From: an uncultured Alphaproteobacteria bacterium
Lineage (GTDB): Bacteria; Pseudomonadota; Alphaproteobacteria; Rs-D84
Direction: 5' to 3'
Assembly (NCBI GenBank): GCA_934272785.1
Contig: CAKQSE010000006.1
Span: forward strand, 3,688 to 67,687
Length of the DNA: 64,000 nt
The notes beneath the pieces were generated by a model. It saw only the letters and a list, made by a program, of their open reading frames with translations. It was not told where the DNA came from and did no database searches. Position numbers and translations under genes: made by a program. Below, one piece after another: positions 49,630 through 58,621 of this stretch; position 1 is the first letter of the stretch, and the number at the start of each line of letters is the position of its first letter.

Positions 49630-50043
49630 ATGAACATATATAATTTTTCCCAGGAACGGTGGGAAAAAATGCAGGCGGATATAGATAAACTGGTCACAAC
49701 ATTAAATTTGACAGAATACCAGGCGCGCGTATTGCGTGCGCGGCGTCATCAATATGATATGACCGGATTGGTAAAGCGGGGCGGTGTGCTGTATGCGCCA
49801 CGTTGTGCGGGCGACGGGTCGGGTATTGTTCATTATGTTCGTCGCATATTATTTGGACGACGTGCCGATTTAATCGGACGTGATAAAATCTTGTTACAGG
49901 CGGTGCGCCGTATAAAATTTATGGCCGATGGATTGCACTGTGTCCGGGTTGGACAATACCGATACTGGGCCGATAAAAATGGACAATCGGTTTCTGGGGA
50001 TTATGTGCGACGTCATCTGGCCCAGCAGAAAAATCAACATTAA
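49630..50043 (+). CDS. Hypothetical protein, 137 aa
   Basis: I do not recognise it. ATG 49630 gives MNIYNFSQERWEKMQADIDK, following TGGCAC; a longer in-frame reading overlaps the aspS terminator and is unlikely. The N-terminal part is helical; the centre is Arg-rich (RVLRARRHQYDMTGLVKRGG), and the end has RVGQYRYWADKNGQSVSGD. No signal peptide or transmembrane segment is visible, and the basic character suggests nucleic-acid binding, which is inference. It overlaps the end of the convergent AsmA-like gene by four bases. Confidence 0.5.
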   Translation: MNIYNFSQERWEKMQADIDKLVTTLNLTEYQARVLRARRHQYDMTGLVKRGGVLYAPRCAGDGSGIVHYVRRILFGRRADLIGRDKILLQAVRRIKFMADGLHCVRVGQYRYWADKNGQSVSGDYVRRHLAQQKNQH

Positions 50044-52514
50044 AATTTATCGTGCGTTTTTATAAACTGGCGCATAAAACTGGTATCGAAATTTGTCATA
50101 ATTTCGGTCAGTGAATAATTGCGCGTGCCGTCTGGCGATATGGTCAGGCGCACTGGGGCAGGTGATGGTGCCGTCCCACGCAGTGTCAGATTTAACATCA
50201 CCGTCATACGCGCGTTTTCAATATCAAAATCACCATACGCATCAACGTGCCGCATTTGCAGTGACAGTGGTTGTGCGGTTATGAAATTGCCATTGTTATA
50301 TTTGCCGACAATACGCATTTTCTTTATTGCGGTTTCGCCGCTGGTCAATGCGTCTGCCAATGCATATTCGGCGTTAAATGTATTTATCTGGTCCGCAGAT
50401 GCATAGAATTCATCAAAGCCCAGCCCGATAATATATCCGCCATCAAATGATAAATCCATATCCCCGGCCAGGTTATACCATATATCGTGTGCGATGTGTC
50501 CGTTGGTCTGTAATGAAATTTCCGCCGTAATCATTGTGTCGCGGATATTCAGTGGCATTATGCGCGATAACAGATATCCATTGATTACAAATTTATTTAA
50601 CTGAATATCAATGTCGTATTTTGATGCGTCCTTGCGCAATGTGGCCAACAGGTTTCCGCGTGACGCGTCGGTGATTGAAAACGTCTGGGTGTTTGATTTT
50701 AATGCGTATACAAAATTCTTGTATTCGTTGCCGTTGTAAATCAGTGCGTCTGCTGCCAGGGAAATATCCACCGGCAATTCAAATGGCAATGTTATCGGTG
50801 CGGCCGTCAGAAATTCCAATTCGTCATAGTTGTCAATATAATTCTGGTTCGCAAATGCGTCGGCGTTTAACAATGCAGTGCGCAGGGTGATGTTGCGACC
50901 GCTGACGCTGCCACTGAATTTTTGTGTGCCGATTGTGACGTCCATATTTGATATGTTGCGACCGCTGTATGTGCCAGAAATCGTGTATGGCGCGTTGTTT
51001 AATGATTGCAGATCAATGTTCGGTATTACGTCCTTGAAATTATTGCCAGACAGCAAAAACGTTTTATCTGTCATTGATATTTTCCATTTCGCGCCATGCG
51101 GAATAAACGCCATCGCGCCATCAGACCATTTCATATCGCCCGTTGCGTCCAGCATAAAATCAGGCAAGAATTTAAAGTCTGGCACCGCCCAACGCAGTGT
51201 TTGGTTGCGTGCAAACGAATATGACGCATCGACGGATTTTGGCGTTATGTTAAATGCGCCGGCAATATCACTGAATTGAAATTCCAGTTTGCCGTTTTTG
51301 CCCAAACGACGCGTGGCACGGACCAATTTATCGGCGTCTGGCATTTTGCCCGGTGCGCGAATAGATGCGTTAAATGTTCCGTTATCCACCGCCAGCGTTC
51401 CGGAAATGTCGCCATATGAAAACTTTGCGCATTGCCATTTATCCGGCGTGCCAGAAAACAGACACATGGTCTGGACGCCGTCGACCGGCATTGTTATCAA
51501 AATGTCATGCGCGCCATTTGCGTCAATTGTGCCACCGGTAATTGCCATATCATCGGCGACGATATTTGATATCTGGACCAGGTTTTTATCACCAATCGCA
51601 TCAATTTTCAGGTGTTTAAATTCATGACCTGCCAGTTTTAATTTTCCACGTAAATCCAAATCAAATGTTGTGCGGTAAAATATATTTGATGGGTTGGTTA
51701 AAAACGTAAAATCATAATTTAAATCATTTGCCACCAGGTGAATATCACGCGCGCCATCAGGCATCAGTTTTATATCCCCGGAAAAATGGTCTGATTGGAT
51801 ATCGGTGAATTCAAATCCGTATTCGCCATCCCATGCGAAATTCATACTCAGTTTTACCGGCACATCAATGCGCGGATATGAAAATTCAAACCACTGGTTC
51901 ACGTTTGCCGTATCAATGTCCAGGTGCCCGCGCGCCGTGCCATCTGTGAACAGCATGCCCGTGATTTCCAGATTGTTGTTATAGTTTTTTATTACAAATT
52001 CATCACCCGAAAATTCCAGGTCGTATTTATGGTCATCTGTGCGGACGGTGCCGGTCAGCCCACCATCGGCCAGGCGCGCACGCACGATGTCGTAATTTTT
52101 ATCATGAAATGTCACCACGGAATTATAGATATCAATTGCGTGGTCAAAATCAGGTGCCGCCAATGAATCAATATGCAGACGTGCGCCATATATACCAATA
52201 CGCCCGTGCAGCGACGCGTTGTTTAAATCAAACATATCACTGATTGGCACAGAAAACATAACAGCGTCGATATGGCCCATCGGCACGGTGACATCATGTG
52301 CAACGATTGTTACACGCCCCAGCAGGCTGAAATGAACATTGCCGTCAATCTGGGCGTTTATGCCGGTCTGTTGATGTATGGCCGCGGCAATTTTCGGGCG
52401 CATGTTGTTTATCGTTATCATTGGTGGAACGATAATCAATGCCAATACGCACCCCGTCGTGACCAGCACGGTTGTCCACAAAATTCTGCGTTTATATCTG
52501 GGTTTTAATGCCAT
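50040..52514 (-). CDS. AsmA-family outer-membrane biogenesis protein
   Basis: Large protein (824 aa) with an N-terminal transmembrane helix (about 10-32) and a long beta-rich periplasmic region. The start of the periplasmic part (TGINAQIDGNVHFSLLGRVT, about 50-70) is a typical AsmA N-terminal motif, and the C-terminal portion contains repeated beta segments ending with an AsmA-like domain (FDIENARMTVMLNLTLRG, near 765). AsmA-type proteins are involved in lipid transport to the outer membrane. It is divergent from uvrB; starts lie 28 bases apart. Confidence 0.82.
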   Translation of the reverse strand: MALKPRYKRRILWTTVLVTTGCVLALIIVPPMITINNMRPKIAAAIHQQTGINAQIDGNVHFSLLGRVTIVAHDVTVPMGHIDAVMFSVPISDMFDLNNASLHGRIGIYGARLHIDSLAAPDFDHAIDIYNSVVTFHDKNYDIVRARLADGGLTGTVRTDDHKYDLEFSGDEFVIKNYNNNLEITGMLFTDGTARGHLDIDTANVNQWFEFSYPRIDVPVKLSMNFAWDGEYGFEFTDIQSDHFSGDIKLMPDGARDIHLVANDLNYDFTFLTNPSNIFYRTTFDLDLRGKLKLAGHEFKHLKIDAIGDKNLVQISNIVADDMAITGGTIDANGAHDILITMPVDGVQTMCLFSGTPDKWQCAKFSYGDISGTLAVDNGTFNASIRAPGKMPDADKLVRATRRLGKNGKLEFQFSDIAGAFNITPKSVDASYSFARNQTLRWAVPDFKFLPDFMLDATGDMKWSDGAMAFIPHGAKWKISMTDKTFLLSGNNFKDVIPNIDLQSLNNAPYTISGTYSGRNISNMDVTIGTQKFSGSVSGRNITLRTALLNADAFANQNYIDNYDELEFLTAAPITLPFELPVDISLAADALIYNGNEYKNFVYALKSNTQTFSITDASRGNLLATLRKDASKYDIDIQLNKFVINGYLLSRIMPLNIRDTMITAEISLQTNGHIAHDIWYNLAGDMDLSFDGGYIIGLGFDEFYASADQINTFNAEYALADALTSGETAIKKMRIVGKYNNGNFITAQPLSLQMRHVDAYGDFDIENARMTVMLNLTLRGTAPSPAPVRLTISPDGTRNYSLTEIMTNFDTSFMRQFIKTHDKF

Positions 52515-52541
52515 TCTCTTCTGCCTTGTAATTTGATTATA

Positions 52542-54554
52542 ATGAATTACAATAATGGTGTGAACAAAAAAAGTATATTTTCACTGGAAAGCAATTATGC
52601 CCCCATGGGGGACCAGCCCGCGGCCATATCTGAATTGGTGGCGGGTGTTCGTGATGGCCGTCGGTCCCAGGTGTTGCTGGGGGTGACGGGGTCGGGTAAA
52701 ACATTTACGATGGCAAATGTGATTGCAGAATTGTCGCGGCCGGCGTTGATTATGGCACCGAATAAAATCCTGGCGGCCCAGTTATATACGGAAATGAAAT
52801 CTTTTTTCCCGCATAATCACGTTGAATATTTTGTGTCGTATTATGATTATTACCAGCCCGAGGCGTATATGCCCACCACCGACACATATATTGACAAGGA
52901 CGCGTCAATCAACGAACAACTGGACCGTATGCGGCACAGTGCGACGCGTGCCATGCTGGAAGAGCGCGATGTTATCGTCGTATCGTCTGTATCATCAATT
53001 TACGGTATGGGGTCACCGGAACAGTATTCGGGAATGAAACTGGTCTTGCATGCGGGGGACAAGATTGGCCAGGCGGACGTTATGCATGCGCTGGTTGATA
53101 TTCAATATAAACGCAATGATGTTGCGTTTGAACGTGGGGACTTTCGCGTGCGTGGCGACACGCTGGACGTGTTTCCATCGCATTCCCAGGATCGGGCGTG
53201 GAAACTGTCGTTCTGGGGCGATGAAATCGAAGATATTTGGGAATTTGATACACTGACGGGGGCCAAGTTGCATAAATTGGACCGAATTGCGATTTACCCA
53301 AATACGCACTATGCCACCCCAATGCCCAGTGTGTTACAGGCAATCGGGCAAATCAGAACAGATTTGGAAGAACGCCTGAAATACTTTCATGAAAACATGA
53401 AGTATATCGAAGAACAACGCCTGCGCGAGCGTGTGAATTTTGATATTGAAATGATGGAATCGACCGGAACATGTCGCGGAATTGAAAATTATTCGCGATA
53501 TCTGTCGGGGCGTGCGCCGGGTATGCCACCACCAACACTGTTTGAATATTTGCCGCGTGATGCCATTTTGTTTATTGATGAAAGTCACGTTACCGTGCCC
53601 CAGATTTCGGCGATGTCACGTGGTGACCGTGCGCGCAAGGAAACGTTGTCGCAGTATGGTTTCCGCCTGCCGGCGTGTATTGATAATCGACCACTGACAT
53701 TTGACGAGTGGGATGCACTGCGTCCGCAAACGATATTTGTTTCGGCAACGCCAGCGGAATGGGAACTGAATCAATCCGGCGGCATTGTGGCCGAGCAGGT
53801 TATTCGCCCAACAGGCCTGTTGGATCCGGTCTGTGATGTGCGCCCGACGGCGAACCAGGTGGACGATTTATTGGACCAGATAAAAAAGACATCGGGGCGC
53901 GTATTGGTCACAACACTGACCAAGAAAATGGCCGAACAATTGACCGATTACCTGAACGAAAATGGCGTGCGTGCGCGATATCTGCACAGTGATATTGAAA
54001 CGCTGGAACGTATTGAATTGCTGCGTGATTTGCGGTTGGGTAAATATGATGTGCTGGTGGGTATCAATTTGCTGCGCGAAGGGTTGGACGTTCCCGAATG
54101 CGAATTGGTTGCAATTATGGATGCGGATAAAGAAGGATTCTTGCGTTCGACGCGTTCGCTCATTCAGACCATTGGCCGTGCGGCGCGTAATGCAAATGGG
54201 CGCGTGATTCTGTATGCCGATAAAATGACAGATTCGATGAACGCGGCACTGACCGAAACGGCACGTCGCCGTGAAAAGCAGATGGCATACAACACCGCAC
54301 ACGGCATTACCCCGACCACGGTGTCCAAGGCAATATTTGCCGAGGTTGGCGACAAGCAAGAAAAAACAGACAAGGTGCGTCGCTTTGTCTATGATAAATC
54401 GGGCGGCGTTATGGACGCGGACAGTATCCGCAAACAGATAAAGGATTTGACCAAGAAAATGCGCACAGCGGCGGAAAACCTGGAATTTGAAGACGCCGCC
54501 GAATTGCGTGATGCAATCCATAAACTGGAAGACGACCTGTTATTGGTGGAGTAG
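52542..54554 (+). CDS. uvrB: Excinuclease ABC subunit B
   Basis: UvrB (about 670 aa), the helicase-like damage-verification subunit of nucleotide excision repair. Walker A LLGVTGSGKTFTMAN lies near residue 45, and the beta-hairpin EYFVSYYDYYQPEAYMP near residue 95. The helicase domain has DESHVTVPQI and later QTIGRAARN. A C-terminal UVR domain that binds UvrC is visible (KKMRTAAENLEFEDAAELRD). Starts at TTG 52533 or GTG 52560 are possible, because TATAAT at 52537 overlaps the ATG. Confidence 0.96.
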   Translation: MNYNNGVNKKSIFSLESNYAPMGDQPAAISELVAGVRDGRRSQVLLGVTGSGKTFTMANVIAELSRPALIMAPNKILAAQLYTEMKSFFPHNHVEYFVSYYDYYQPEAYMPTTDTYIDKDASINEQLDRMRHSATRAMLEERDVIVVSSVSSIYGMGSPEQYSGMKLVLHAGDKIGQADVMHALVDIQYKRNDVAFERGDFRVRGDTLDVFPSHSQDRAWKLSFWGDEIEDIWEFDTLTGAKLHKLDRIAIYPNTHYATPMPSVLQAIGQIRTDLEERLKYFHENMKYIEEQRLRERVNFDIEMMESTGTCRGIENYSRYLSGRAPGMPPPTLFEYLPRDAILFIDESHVTVPQISAMSRGDRARKETLSQYGFRLPACIDNRPLTFDEWDALRPQTIFVSATPAEWELNQSGGIVAEQVIRPTGLLDPVCDVRPTANQVDDLLDQIKKTSGRVLVTTLTKKMAEQLTDYLNENGVRARYLHSDIETLERIELLRDLRLGKYDVLVGINLLREGLDVPECELVAIMDADKEGFLRSTRSLIQTIGRAARNANGRVILYADKMTDSMNAALTETARRREKQMAYNTAHGITPTTVSKAIFAEVGDKQEKTDKVRRFVYDKSGGVMDADSIRKQIKDLTKKMRTAAENLEFEDAAELRDAIHKLEDDLLLVE

Positions 54555-54556
54555 GT

Positions 54557-55057
54557 GTGAATAAAAAAATATTAAAAGAAAAGACCACCTCCCCCTGCGG
54601 GGACTCCTCCACAGGAGGAGAACTTGGACCGCAACAGGAACGTGGCGAGTTCCCCTCCGGTGGAGGGGTGGCCAACGGCCGGGGTGGTCTTGCCAGCAAG
54701 TCTGTTGTTTCATTTAATTTACCGTATAACAAAAAGTTAGTTCAGCGCGCCAAGAATTTACGAAAATCTGGCAGTCTGCCCGAAGCGTTGTTGTGGCGTG
54801 AAATTAAATCAAAGAAAATAAATGGTCTGGATTTTGACCGGCAAAAAGTTATCGGGAATTACATTGTTGATTTCTTTTGTGCAAAAATAAAAACAGTCAT
54901 AGAAATTGATGACAAGACGCACGAGTTAAAAGAGCAACATGATTCCATACGAAATAAATATTTACAAGATTTGGGACTGAGAATAATTCATATATCTGCA
55001 AAAGATGTGTTGAAAAATCCATCATCTGTGGCAGAATTGCTGAGAAGTGTTTTATAG
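54557..55057 (+). CDS. DUF559 endonuclease-domain protein with inserted repeat
   Basis: A 166-aa protein. The C-terminal two-thirds (about 50-166) matches DUF559, a Vsr-like nuclease fold: SLPEALLWREIKSKKINGLD, then FDRQKVIGNYIVDFFCAKIK with VIEIDDKTHE and GLRIIHISAKDVL. The N-terminal part (about 10-46, SPCGDSSTGGELGPQQERG...) is encoded by the palindromic element at 54581-54691 and is probably unstructured. It begins with GTG two bases after the uvrB stop. DUF559 genes in several bacteria are found next to such palindromic repeats. Function unproved; repair or repeat-linked nuclease roles are suggested. Confidence 0.75.
   Translation: MNKKILKEKTTSPCGDSSTGGELGPQQERGEFPSGGGVANGRGGLASKSVVSFNLPYNKKLVQRAKNLRKSGSLPEALLWREIKSKKINGLDFDRQKVIGNYIVDFFCAKIKTVIEIDDKTHELKEQHDSIRNKYLQDLGLRIIHISAKDVLKNPSSVAELLRSVL
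54581..54691. repeat. Palindromic element inserted in frame in the DUF559 gene
   Basis: A 111-base block bounded by AAGACCACC (54581-54589) and GGTGGTCTT (54683-54691), which are perfect inverted repeats. It contains further stems, CCCCCTGC/GCGGGG and CTCCTCC/GGAGGAG, and CCCCTCC/GGAGGGG. Its length is a multiple of three, so the reading frame of the host gene is kept. Part of its sequence recurs at 36088-36126. This is reminiscent of the palindromic elements that Rickettsia carries inside genes. Confidence 0.75.
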
Positions 55058-55066
55058 GTAAAATAA

Positions 55067-55465
55067 ATGAAAGAATATTTGTTGAACAGTGTGGAAGAAA
55101 CGCGCGCGTGGGCGCGGGAATTTGCGACAACCCTGCATGCGCCGGTGTGTGTGGCGTTGCATGGTGACCTGGGCATGGGCAAGAGCGAGATTGCCCGCAC
55201 AATAATCCAGACCCTGCGCGGGGCAGATACGGTCGTGCCCAGTCCGACATTTACCATTGTGCAAAACTATGATGGGATATCACACTTTGACCTGTATCGT
55301 ATAAATGACGCATCGGAATTGGTGGAAATTGGATTGCCGTATGCAATCGCAAATGATATCACGTTGATAGAGTGGCCCGATATCGCGGCGGATATTTTGC
55401 CGGCGGATACGATTCATATTTATCTGGGCGAAAATGGCGCAGGGCGCAGATTGATTATAAAATAG
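55067..55465 (+). CDS. tsaE: tRNA t6A biosynthesis ATPase TsaE
   Basis: TsaE-family P-loop protein (132 aa) needed for threonylcarbamoyladenosine (t6A) formation at position 37 of ANN-decoding tRNAs. It has Walker A LHGDLGMGKSEIARTI near residue 33, a SPTFTIVQNYDG segment near residue 65 (family signature) and the HFDLYRINDASELVEIG segment. IEWPDIAADILP is the conserved W-P motif. It is a usual length for the family (about 130-150 aa). It lies 9 bases after the DUF559 gene. Confidence 0.95.
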   Translation: MKEYLLNSVEETRAWAREFATTLHAPVCVALHGDLGMGKSEIARTIIQTLRGADTVVPSPTFTIVQNYDGISHFDLYRINDASELVEIGLPYAIANDITLIEWPDIAADILPADTIHIYLGENGAGRRLIIK

Positions 55466-55468
55466 GAA

Positions 55469-55561
55469 ATGTCACCTATGGCGTTTGTGGACGTGGTGCG
55501 TAATAATAACAATGCGGATGGAAACATTCGTGCAAGAGCACACGCGCGGACTTTTGTATAA
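55469..55561 (+). CDS. Possible small ORF, 30 aa
   Basis: ATG 55469 follows AATAGGAA and encodes MSPMAFVDVVRNNNNADGNI and an Arg/Ala-rich end. It is three bases after tsaE and could be a short leader or translated debris. No family is recognised. The gap to the ftsA-rpe end otherwise holds only a terminator. Confidence 0.25.
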   Translation: MSPMAFVDVVRNNNNADGNIRARAHARTFV

Positions 55562-55623
55562 AGGTCCCGAACCACATCCCTAAGAAAGTGGATTCGTCAA
55601 GAATTCATGAAACGCGGTGTTCA

Positions 55624-55650
55624 AAAAAACGGGGCGTCTGCCCCGTTTTT
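55624..55650. terminator. Bidirectional terminator between tsaE and ftsA-rpe
   Basis: AAACGGGG and CCCCGTTT with a CGTCTG loop, A-rich and T-rich sides. It closes both convergent units. Confidence 0.9.
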
Positions 55651-57418
55651 ATCGTTTTAATAAACTTTGGACCGCCAGGGGAAAATCCGGACTGCGCGCC
55701 AGGTATGAACCGCTGACCAATAAATCTGCGCCGGCGTCCCAGCACATTTGTGCGGTCTTATCATTTATTCCGCCGTCCACAGAAATCACAAATTTCAGGC
55801 CGTATTTTTTACGCGTTGCGGCCAGGACGGAAATCTTTTTCAGACAATCTGTTTGAAATTCTTGGCCGGCAGCACCCGGGGCGACGGTCATCACCATAAC
55901 CTCGTCCACGTCACGCAGAATCGGTTTTAATATCGCGGGCGATGATTCCGGATTCAGGGCGACACCCGCGCGACGTCCCGCCGCGTGAACACTGGCAATT
56001 GCTGCGCGCAGGCCAGACGTATTTGTTGACATAATAACCGTGTCGGCACCGGCGGCAACACTGTCGGCGGCCCAGACAGATGGACTCTCGGTCATCAGGT
56101 GCACGTGCAAATGCGCGTCTGTGTGGGCACGTATCATCTTTAATTCTGGGATACCGCCCGCTACGCGGTCAACATAGAATCCGTCCATAATATCAACATG
56201 TATCATTGATATTCCGCCCGCGCGAAACATTGAATATGTTGATGCGCGCCGCATATTAAAACACAGGGTGCTGGGCATAATTGGGATAAAGCGACGACGA
56301 CGCGTCGGACGTTTGCGGAACAGTTTTGTTATAAATGCAATGCGACGCTGCATACGGTCACGACGCGCCAGGTATGCGCCACGGTGGGCGGCCTCGGCAT
56401 TCCAGATGTGTGCGCACGCCGCGCGAACAACTGCGTCGCTGGAAATATATTCGGTCGGGATTGAAAATGTGTTTTCAATGAACTCGGTTGCCCCTTCGGC
56501 CATGCCGCCGCCACCGGTCAATATAATCTTGGTCGGGCGGTATTTGATAATTGCGTCATGGGCCGCGGTTGTTATTTCGGCGACAATGTCAACGCATGCC
56601 GGCATAAATATGTCACCGATGTCACCGCGTGAAAATTCGTATGCGGTGTCGGCAGGGGTAAATCGGTCCATTTCCTTGGGAACAAAACTGGCCACCGCGC
56701 GCTTTATCCGTTCGGCGTCATCAAAATTGATGTGCAGTTTTTCAGAAATATCGTTTGTTATTTTTGTCCCGCCAATTGGAGTTTTATGGTGCCATACCGG
56801 CCCGCGGTCGGTCCAAATTGATGCCGATGTAAATTCCCCGCCCAGGTCAATGAACATAACCGTTTGTTTCTTTGGTCGCAGTGTTGCGTTCAGTAAAAAT
56901 TGCGGGTCATAAAATGCGCTGGGCGTTATATGTGCACGACGCAGAAATCCCAGCACATCGTCCAATCGTGATTTCGTATAAAATATTGCGCCAAACGCCG
57001 ATATCAGTTGTCGGTCGGTATATCCAATCGGACTGACCATATTGCGGGCGGTCGGCGTGTCATATCGCAGTGGCACGATATGCATTGGAAAATATCCATC
57101 AGGCGCGGTTATCTGGGCAATCTGGGCACGGACATCGGCGGCGGTGATTTTGTGTTCGCCACCCCAGGCGGTGCTTTTCGCGGTCATTTCAAATATTGAT
57201 GGACCAAAATTTCCAGTGATATATGCGGTATCAAAACTGGTCCCGATTTGGTGTTCCAGGTCGTCAATTACATATCGCAGTGCAAATACGGTATCAAAAC
57301 AATCAGATGTTGAAATTGCAGACTTTACAATCTTGGCCCCACGGACACGGTGTGCCATACCGCGCACGCCGGTCGATCCGATGTCCAGACATAAAAAAGC
57401 CGAATCAAACAGGTTCAT
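55649..57418 (-). CDS. ftsA: FtsA fused to ribulose-phosphate 3-epimerase
   Basis: One continuous frame of 589 aa with two unrelated parts. Residues 1-372 are FtsA-like: CLDIGSTGVRG start, FIDLGGEFTSAS phosphate loop near 190, KIILTGGGGMAEG near 300, and a basic amphipathic helix 353-370 like the FtsA membrane anchor. Residues 378-589 are a ribulose-phosphate 3-epimerase: HVDIMDG (407-413), H440 in HVHLMTE, VMTVAPGAAGQEF near 510 and SVDGG with D548. The catalytic His and Asp residues are kept. An internal ATG at 56278 lacks a ribosome-binding site, so the fusion is likely translated whole. FtsQ is directly upstream. Confidence 0.85.
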   Translation of the reverse strand: MNLFDSAFLCLDIGSTGVRGMAHRVRGAKIVKSAISTSDCFDTVFALRYVIDDLEHQIGTSFDTAYITGNFGPSIFEMTAKSTAWGGEHKITAADVRAQIAQITAPDGYFPMHIVPLRYDTPTARNMVSPIGYTDRQLISAFGAIFYTKSRLDDVLGFLRRAHITPSAFYDPQFLLNATLRPKKQTVMFIDLGGEFTSASIWTDRGPVWHHKTPIGGTKITNDISEKLHINFDDAERIKRAVASFVPKEMDRFTPADTAYEFSRGDIGDIFMPACVDIVAEITTAAHDAIIKYRPTKIILTGGGGMAEGATEFIENTFSIPTEYISSDAVVRAACAHIWNAEAAHRGAYLARRDRMQRRIAFITKLFRKRPTRRRRFIPIMPSTLCFNMRRASTYSMFRAGGISMIHVDIMDGFYVDRVAGGIPELKMIRAHTDAHLHVHLMTESPSVWAADSVAAGADTVIMSTNTSGLRAAIASVHAAGRRAGVALNPESSPAILKPILRDVDEVMVMTVAPGAAGQEFQTDCLKKISVLAATRKKYGLKFVISVDGGINDKTAQMCWDAGADLLVSGSYLARSPDFPLAVQSLLKR

Positions 57419-57423
57419 TTCAT

Positions 57424-58110
57424 CTATTTTACCAATATTCGCGCCGTGTCGCGCATGTCGATTGTTTTAATGTCGCGGGATAAAATCTTGTGATTTTTAT
57501 CCAGGACAATCAATTGTGCAATTGCGTCATCGGGTGCCTTTTCCGGTAACATTACCGTTATGCCACCTGTTGTAACCAAATTCCAACGGCGATTTTCAAT
57601 CCACTCCATATAATCCAGGTCGCCAATCAGATTGTGCGCCACGCCGGTTATTTCGCCAATGTCTGATGGTAATGGACCGCGGAATAACACCGTTCCAGAT
57701 TTGCGTTCGGCGTCGGGCTGGTTCACGATTGTGCCGTCGGCGGACAGTGGAAAGTAATTCTGGCCATCGGTCCACAAGGCGACCGCACGATATAATTTCG
57801 CGCGCACAACCAGGTTGCCATCGGCGCGGCGGTGAACCGCCGACGCGCGCACCCCCGGCACCGCACCAACACGCGTGTTCAGTGCGTCCAGGTCAACAGA
57901 AAATGTATCTGTGCCCGGGGCAACAGCGGCGGCCGCGGCCAGGGCGGATAAATCCTTGTCCCGAATGTCCGCGGATATTGAGATATTTCGTACGCGCGAC
58001 ATCGTTGTGTGCCCCATTGTTGTCATAATAATTCGCACAGAAAAGTATATCGCCAACAAAATTGCGACAATAAAATACAGCCAAAACCAAATTGTTCGTT
58101 TCATGGCCAT
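57424..58110 (-). CDS. ftsQ: Cell division protein FtsQ
   Basis: A 228-aa inner-membrane protein with a single N-terminal transmembrane helix (about 10-28) and a periplasmic POTRA domain (about 35-105, with SISADIRDKDLSALAA and a strand-helix layout), then the FtsQ/DivIB beta domain (PGVRASAVHRRADGNLVVRA, LSADGTIVNQP, NHKILSRDIKTIDMR). FtsQ links early and late divisome components. It is five bases ahead of the ftsA-rpe fusion, the standard ftsQ-ftsA order. FtsZ and ddl are not in the window. Confidence 0.9.
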   Translation of the reverse strand: MAMKRTIWFWLYFIVAILLAIYFSVRIIMTTMGHTTMSRVRNISISADIRDKDLSALAAAAAVAPGTDTFSVDLDALNTRVGAVPGVRASAVHRRADGNLVVRAKLYRAVALWTDGQNYFPLSADGTIVNQPDAERKSGTVLFRGPLPSDIGEITGVAHNLIGDLDYMEWIENRRWNLVTTGGITVMLPEKAPDDAIAQLIVLDKNHKILSRDIKTIDMRDTARILVK

Positions 58111-58121
58111 AATTATATCAC

Positions 58122-58146
58122 AAAAAGCCCCGCGATAAAAGCGGGG
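58122..58146 (-). terminator. Terminator upstream of ftsQ (minus strand)
   Basis: On the minus strand CCCCGC and GCGGGG arms with a TTTTATC loop, followed by CTTTTTG. It ends the transcript of the small lipoprotein gene before ftsQ. Confidence 0.85.
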
Positions 58147-58163
58147 TCAGATAAAAATTAAAA

Positions 58164-58544
58164 TCAGCTGGCGCGTAATAAATATCCGCGTCTAAACATG
58201 CACTTGCGATATGCGCCGACGGATTTAGATGTTGTGTTTCGCGGCACCGACATCAGGGCGCGTTGACCCGCATCGGTATATTCATTTGACTGGAACGTCA
58301 CCCACAGTCCGTCCCAATCGGGCATCAGGCCACTCTGGTTCGGGGCCAGTAATTTTGAAATACGGCTGCGTGGCATATATGATGGTTTGGTTATTCCCAG
58401 ACACGCCTTGTGGTCACGGACAAATTGTTCCATTGTGACGGATTCATTTTCCCAATTCAAAACCGTGGCATCGTCAATGTTGCCACGATTTGGGGAAGCA
58501 CATGCCGCCAGTGCCATTATCAATGCCAGATATTTTATTCTCAT
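58164..58544 (-). CDS. Small lipoprotein, 126 aa
   Basis: MRIKYLALIMALAACASPNR is a lipoprotein signal with lipobox LAAC. The mature part has two cysteines (KACLG, RKCMFRRG) and a YMPRSRISKLLAPNQSGLMP segment. I do not recognise the family. It lies upstream of ftsQ but is separated by a terminator. Confidence 0.62.
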   Translation of the reverse strand: MRIKYLALIMALAACASPNRGNIDDATVLNWENESVTMEQFVRDHKACLGITKPSYMPRSRISKLLAPNQSGLMPDWDGLWVTFQSNEYTDAGQRALMSVPRNTTSKSVGAYRKCMFRRGYLLRAS

Positions 58545-58621
58545 GTTTTATATTATAATTTATTTGCCTTAGGGGGGCAATAGTTTTTATAATAGGGTAA
58601 ATCAAGGAACAAGAGAATATC

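Noticed and set aside
55469..55561. tmRNA tag-like reading of the small ORF after tsaE
   Set aside because: The peptide end lacks the alanine-rich tail of tmRNA tags, and no tmRNA signature surrounds it.
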